Below are positions 61,734-64,000 of a stretch of 64,000 nt of DNA, in pieces; within the stretch, counting starts at the first letter, position 1, and every line of letters begins with the position of its first letter. This stretch comes from Rubrobacter xylanophilus DSM 9941 (GTDB lineage Bacteria > Actinomycetota > Rubrobacteria > Rubrobacterales > Rubrobacteraceae): contig NC_008148.1 in NCBI RefSeq assembly GCF_000014185.1, positions 62,001-126,000 on the forward strand. The letters run 5' to 3'. Under the pieces are notes generated by a model that was not told the origin of the DNA, made no database searches, and saw nothing but the letters and a program-made list of their open reading frames with translations. Position numbers and translations under genes: made by a program.

Positions 61734-62173
61734 AGCTTGAGAACGAGTTCAGGGTGAGCTCTCCGGTGCAGAAGGTGTGGGAGGCGCTCCTGGACCTGGA
61801 GAGGGTGACCCCCTGCCTGCCCGGAGCGGCCCTCACCGAGCAGGCAGGGGATCACTACAAAGGGACCATGGCCGTAAAGCTGGGCCCGGTCACCGCCCGC
61901 TACAGCGGGACGGTGAGGTTTGTGGAGACCGACGAGCGGGCGAGGCGGGCGGTCATAGAGGCCAAGGGGCGGGACGTGAGGGGGCAGGGGACGGCCTCTG
62001 CGACCATCACCTCCACGCTGCACGAGGAGGAGGGGGAGAGGACGAGGGTGGTGGTGCGGACGGAGATGCGCCTTACGGGGCGTGTGGCGCAGTTTGGGAG
62101 GGGCATACAGCAGGATGTGGCGAGCAAGATCATGGACCGCTTCGCCTCCTGCCTTGAGAACGAGGTCTTCTAG
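61730..62173 (+). CDS. coxG: CoxG-like SRPBCC protein, copy 1
   Basis: 147 residues, the whole SRPBCC/CoxG domain (WEALLDLERVTPCLPGAAL, YKGTMAVKLGPVTARYSGTV, RGIQQDVASKIMDRFASCLE). It lacks the membrane anchor found in copy 2. CoxG is thought to recruit CO dehydrogenase to the membrane or to quinone. GAGAGGAGG precedes the ATG. Confidence 0.9.
   Translation: MKLENEFRVSSPVQKVWEALLDLERVTPCLPGAALTEQAGDHYKGTMAVKLGPVTARYSGTVRFVETDERARRAVIEAKGRDVRGQGTASATITSTLHEEEGERTRVVVRTEMRLTGRVAQFGRGIQQDVASKIMDRFASCLENEVF
61978..62020 (+). repeat. Identical tract shared by the tandem coxG copies (copy 1)
   Basis: 43 nt identical to 62437-62479, extending to about 54 nt with one mismatch, while flanking coding sequence is clearly diverged. 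This indicates recent gene conversion. Confidence 0.7.
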
Positions 62174-62188
62174 AGGGGGACAGGCGCT

Positions 62189-62827
62189 ATGAGGATAGAG
62201 AACGAGTTCACCGTCGGCGTGCCCGTCGAGGAGGCCTGGAGGGCGCTGCAGAACCTGGAGGAGGTCGCGCCCTGCCTGCCCGGGGCCTCCGTGGAGGGCT
62301 CCGAGGGCGAGGAGTACAGGGGCACCATGACCGTAAAGCTCGGCCCGATCACCGCCCGCTACAACGGGACGGTCCGCTACGCGGAGGTCGACGAGGCGAA
62401 CCGGCGAATGGTCCTGCAGGCCAGCGGGCGGGACGCGAGGGGGCAGGGGACGGCCTCTGCGACCATCACCTCCACGCTGAGCGGGCGGGACGGCAGCACC
62501 CACGTCCGGGTGGAGACGGACATGCGGCTCACCGGGCGGGCGGCCCAGTTCGGGCGGGGCATACAGCAGGACGTGGCCACCAAGATGCTCGGCCAGTTCG
62601 CCGAGTGCCTGGAGCGCAAGCTCTCCGGTGAGCCGGAGGAGGCCGCCGCCCCGCAGGAGGAGGAGCAGCAGGTGCGGGTGCGCAGGATCCAGCAGCCCGA
62701 GCCGGAGCCGCTGGACCTCGGGGAGATGGGCCGGGAGGCGGTCGCCGAGCGCCTCAAGCAGGCCGCCCCCGCCATCGCAGCGGGGGCGGCGCTGCTGCTC
62801 CTGATCTTCTGGCTCTTGCGCCGGTAG
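62189..62827 (+). CDS. CoxG-like SRPBCC protein, copy 2, membrane-anchored
   Basis: 212 residues. The same SRPBCC domain (residues 1-145) followed by an acidic linker and a C-terminal membrane helix (about 190-210, AIAAGAALLLLIFWLLRR), which is the usual CoxG layout. The pair arose by tandem duplication and shares a 43-nt identical stretch. Last gene of the cox operon. Confidence 0.9.
   Translation: MRIENEFTVGVPVEEAWRALQNLEEVAPCLPGASVEGSEGEEYRGTMTVKLGPITARYNGTVRYAEVDEANRRMVLQASGRDARGQGTASATITSTLSGRDGSTHVRVETDMRLTGRAAQFGRGIQQDVATKMLGQFAECLERKLSGEPEEAAAPQEEEQQVRVRRIQQPEPEPLDLGEMGREAVAERLKQAAPAIAAGAALLLLIFWLLRR
62437..62479 (+). repeat. Identical tract shared by the tandem coxG copies (copy 2)
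   Basis: Second copy of the 43-nt tract; see 61978-62020. Confidence 0.7.
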
Positions 62828-62828
62828 G

Positions 62829-63464
62829 CTAGCCCTCCGAATACCACTCCTCGCGCCAGCGCTGCATCTGCTCTATCTCGCGCTGCTGCTCGCGGATGAT
62901 GTCCTCGGCGAGCCTCCGGATGCGCGGGTTCTCCGTCTGTTCGCGGGCCACCCGGGCCATCTCGATCGCCGAGCGGTGGTGCGGGATCATGGCGTCTATA
63001 AACGCCCTGTCGAAGGGCTCTTCGCCGGCGAGCTCCTGCGGGTCCATCATGCCCATCATCTGCGTCTGCTCGCGGTCCATCTGCATGGGGACGCTGGAGG
63101 TCCCGTACCGCTGGCGTTTGATGTCCCTGAGCTCCTCTATCTCCGCCCGCTGGCTGCGGATTATGTTCCGGGCCAGCCGCCTTATCTCCCGGTGCTCGGC
63201 GTTCTCGAGGGCCACCCGGGCCATGTGCACCGCCCCCTGGTGGTGCGGGACCATCAGGTCTATGAACCGCCGGTCGGAGTAGTTGTCCGCCGCGAGCATG
63301 CCGCCCATGGCGCCGTGCCCGCCGCCCATCTGCTCCGCGTGTTCTTCTCCTTGCCCGCCGCCGTGCATGGCCCCATCCTGCGGCTCCTCCTGCACGCCCG
63401 CGCCGGCGCAGGCGGACAGGAGGAGCGCGGCGACGACCGTAGCGAGCGTCCCTGCGCGCTTCAT
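62829..63464 (-). CDS. DUF305 lipoprotein (two repeats)
   Basis: 211 residues. Lipoprotein signal LLLSACAGAG, a Met/His/Gly-rich linker (residues 30-58), then two DUF305 repeats, each with a metal-binding-like HH motif: DLMVPHHQGAVHMARVA and DAMIPHHRSAIEMARVA. DUF305 proteins are often near copper genes. It is convergent with the cox operon by 1 nt. Confidence 0.88.
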   Translation of the reverse strand: MKRAGTLATVVAALLLSACAGAGVQEEPQDGAMHGGGQGEEHAEQMGGGHGAMGGMLAADNYSDRRFIDLMVPHHQGAVHMARVALENAEHREIRRLARNIIRSQRAEIEELRDIKRQRYGTSSVPMQMDREQTQMMGMMDPQELAGEEPFDRAFIDAMIPHHRSAIEMARVAREQTENPRIRRLAEDIIREQQREIEQMQRWREEWYSEG

Positions 63465-63533
63465 GGTCTTGCTTCCTCCTTCTCTGCGTAGCGGTCTTCT
63501 CCCGAAGGGTTCCTCTCGCCCGGAGGGAGTGGA

Positions 63534-63905
63534 TCACAGCAGGAACACCTGCAGGAGAGGGAGGGTGGGTCCGCGGGGCAGGGGGGCGCGCGAGCGCGCG
63601 GGAAGGCGCGGGGCCTCCGGGGGCGCGGCAGGGGCCTGCGGGCGCGGGCGGCGGGCGCGGAGCAGCAGCAGGAGAAGGGCGCCGCCGAGAAGGGAGGTGA
63701 GCAGCGCGGCAGGGTACTCCGCGCCGCCGAGGCAGTAACCCTCCTGGTGGTGTGCGTGCCCGGCCGCGTGCCCCGCCGGGAGGGGTCCGGAGGAGAGCAG
63801 GTGCAGCGAGCCGAGGGCTCCGTGGCACAGCAGGAGCGCGGCCGCGACCAGGAGCGGGGCGGCCGCGCGGGGGAGGGTGCCCGCCGGATGGCTCTGGCTC
63901 GCCAT
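63534..63905 (-). CDS. Small His-containing membrane protein
   Basis: 123 residues. Two hydrophobic helices (about residues 17-35 and 65-85) enclose a His-rich outside loop (AGHAAGHAHHQEGYCLGG), and the C-terminal tail is Arg/Pro-rich. The first helix region (CHGALGSLHLLS) resembles small copper-linked membrane proteins, but I cannot name a family. ATG 63905 overlaps the upstream stop (TGATG), so the two are coupled. The DUF305 gene is 69 nt downstream. Confidence 0.6.
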   Translation of the reverse strand: MASQSHPAGTLPRAAAPLLVAAALLLCHGALGSLHLLSSGPLPAGHAAGHAHHQEGYCLGGAEYPAALLTSLLGGALLLLLLRARRPRPQAPAAPPEAPRLPARSRAPLPRGPTLPLLQVFLL

Positions 63906-64000
63906 CACCCGTCTTCTACGCGCCGCGACCCGGCGTTGGATGACCCCCTCTCCCTGCGCGCCGAGACCCTCTCCACCATCCCCTTCGCGTAGCGCTCCGC
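63905..64000 (-). CDS. C-terminal end of an unidentified gene (truncated by window edge)
   Basis: The minus-strand frame is open from the window end and ends TGA at 63907-63905. The last 31 residues contain AERYAKGMVERVSARRER and end SRRVEDG. Junction overlap with the next ATG suggests a real gene. Too short to identify. Confidence 0.45.
   Translation of the reverse strand, partial: AERYAKGMVERVSARRERGSSNAGSRRVEDG

Noticed and set aside
63747-63992. Plus-strand frames at the right end of the window
   Set aside because: Arg/Gly-rich shadows of the minus-strand membrane protein gene with no motif.

Overview
The window is about 64 kb of GC-rich (about 70 %) DNA with tightly packed genes. Most neighbours overlap by 4 nt (ATGA, GTGA or TTGA junctions), and GTG and TTG starts are common. 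The unusual use of ATA for isoleucine in such GC-rich DNA, the succinylase lysine pathway, Tat-signal lipoproteins and the gene content point to a deep-branching actinobacterium. A Rubrobacter (R. xylanophilus-like) chromosome fits best; this is an inference from gene content, not a database match. I saw no rRNA, tRNA or CRISPR array.

Layout. 1-6.4 kb: the end of an ABC ATPase gene, an AI-2E/PerM-type membrane protein, an orphan sugar-binding lipoprotein, and a YtrA-type GntR operon (CPBP protease, ABC permease, regulator, ABC ATPase) behind a promoter with an overlapping inverted repeat. 6.4-12.6 kb: a leftward alpha-mannosidase (GH38) plus sugar ABC transporter operon headed by a truncated flavoprotein-like gene. 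12.6-13.2 kb: gene remnants. 13.2-17.7 kb: dapC-dapD-dapE, divergent from lysA. With dapF (37 kb) and lysC-dapA-dapB (38-41 kb), nearly the whole aspartate-to-lysine pathway lies in the window; asd was not seen. 17.8-24.2 kb: a sugar-acid operon (MFS transporter, two SDRs, KDG kinase, KDPG aldolase) ending in an unusual regulator. 24.2-27.7 kb: DoxX, then a multicopper oxidase, a ZIP transporter and a Rieske lipoprotein. 27.7-29.3 kb: a coiled-coil gene with an IS5-family element inserted at its stop codon. 29.3-33 kb: a GbsR/MarR-regulated ABC exporter and a DUF815 ATPase. 33-37 kb: receiver, multi-PAS kinase and NarL-type regulator genes. 41-48 kb: a decayed MFS gene, a coiled-coil M15-like peptidase, a CPBP protease, a probable selenoprotein, a PAS kinase and a UspA protein. 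48-53.7 kb: a nadA-nadC-nadB-desulfurase operon and a nickel/cobalt transporter. 54-62.8 kb: a complete form II aerobic CO-dehydrogenase-like (cox) operon. 62.8-64 kb: a DUF305 lipoprotein and a His-rich membrane protein.

Most notable observations: (1) an in-frame TGA at the first catalytic position of a UxxC peroxiredoxin-like protein, with a SECIS-like hairpin starting at the TGA, so the gene probably encodes a selenoprotein that normal gene calling would truncate; (2) a transcription factor joining a GntR-type DNA-binding domain, a LacI-type sugar-sensor domain and a degenerate, probably catalytically dead SDR domain, located in an operon that contains two active-looking SDRs; (3) a multicopper oxidase / ZIP permease / Rieske module that may couple metal oxidation to uptake; (4) a recurrent leaderless-transcript signature, a TANNNT box exactly 6 nt before an ATG or GTG, at five starts, one of them a 30-residue upstream ORF before a large sensor kinase; (5) a strong terminator-like hairpin inside the start of the cox-operon MoxR gene.
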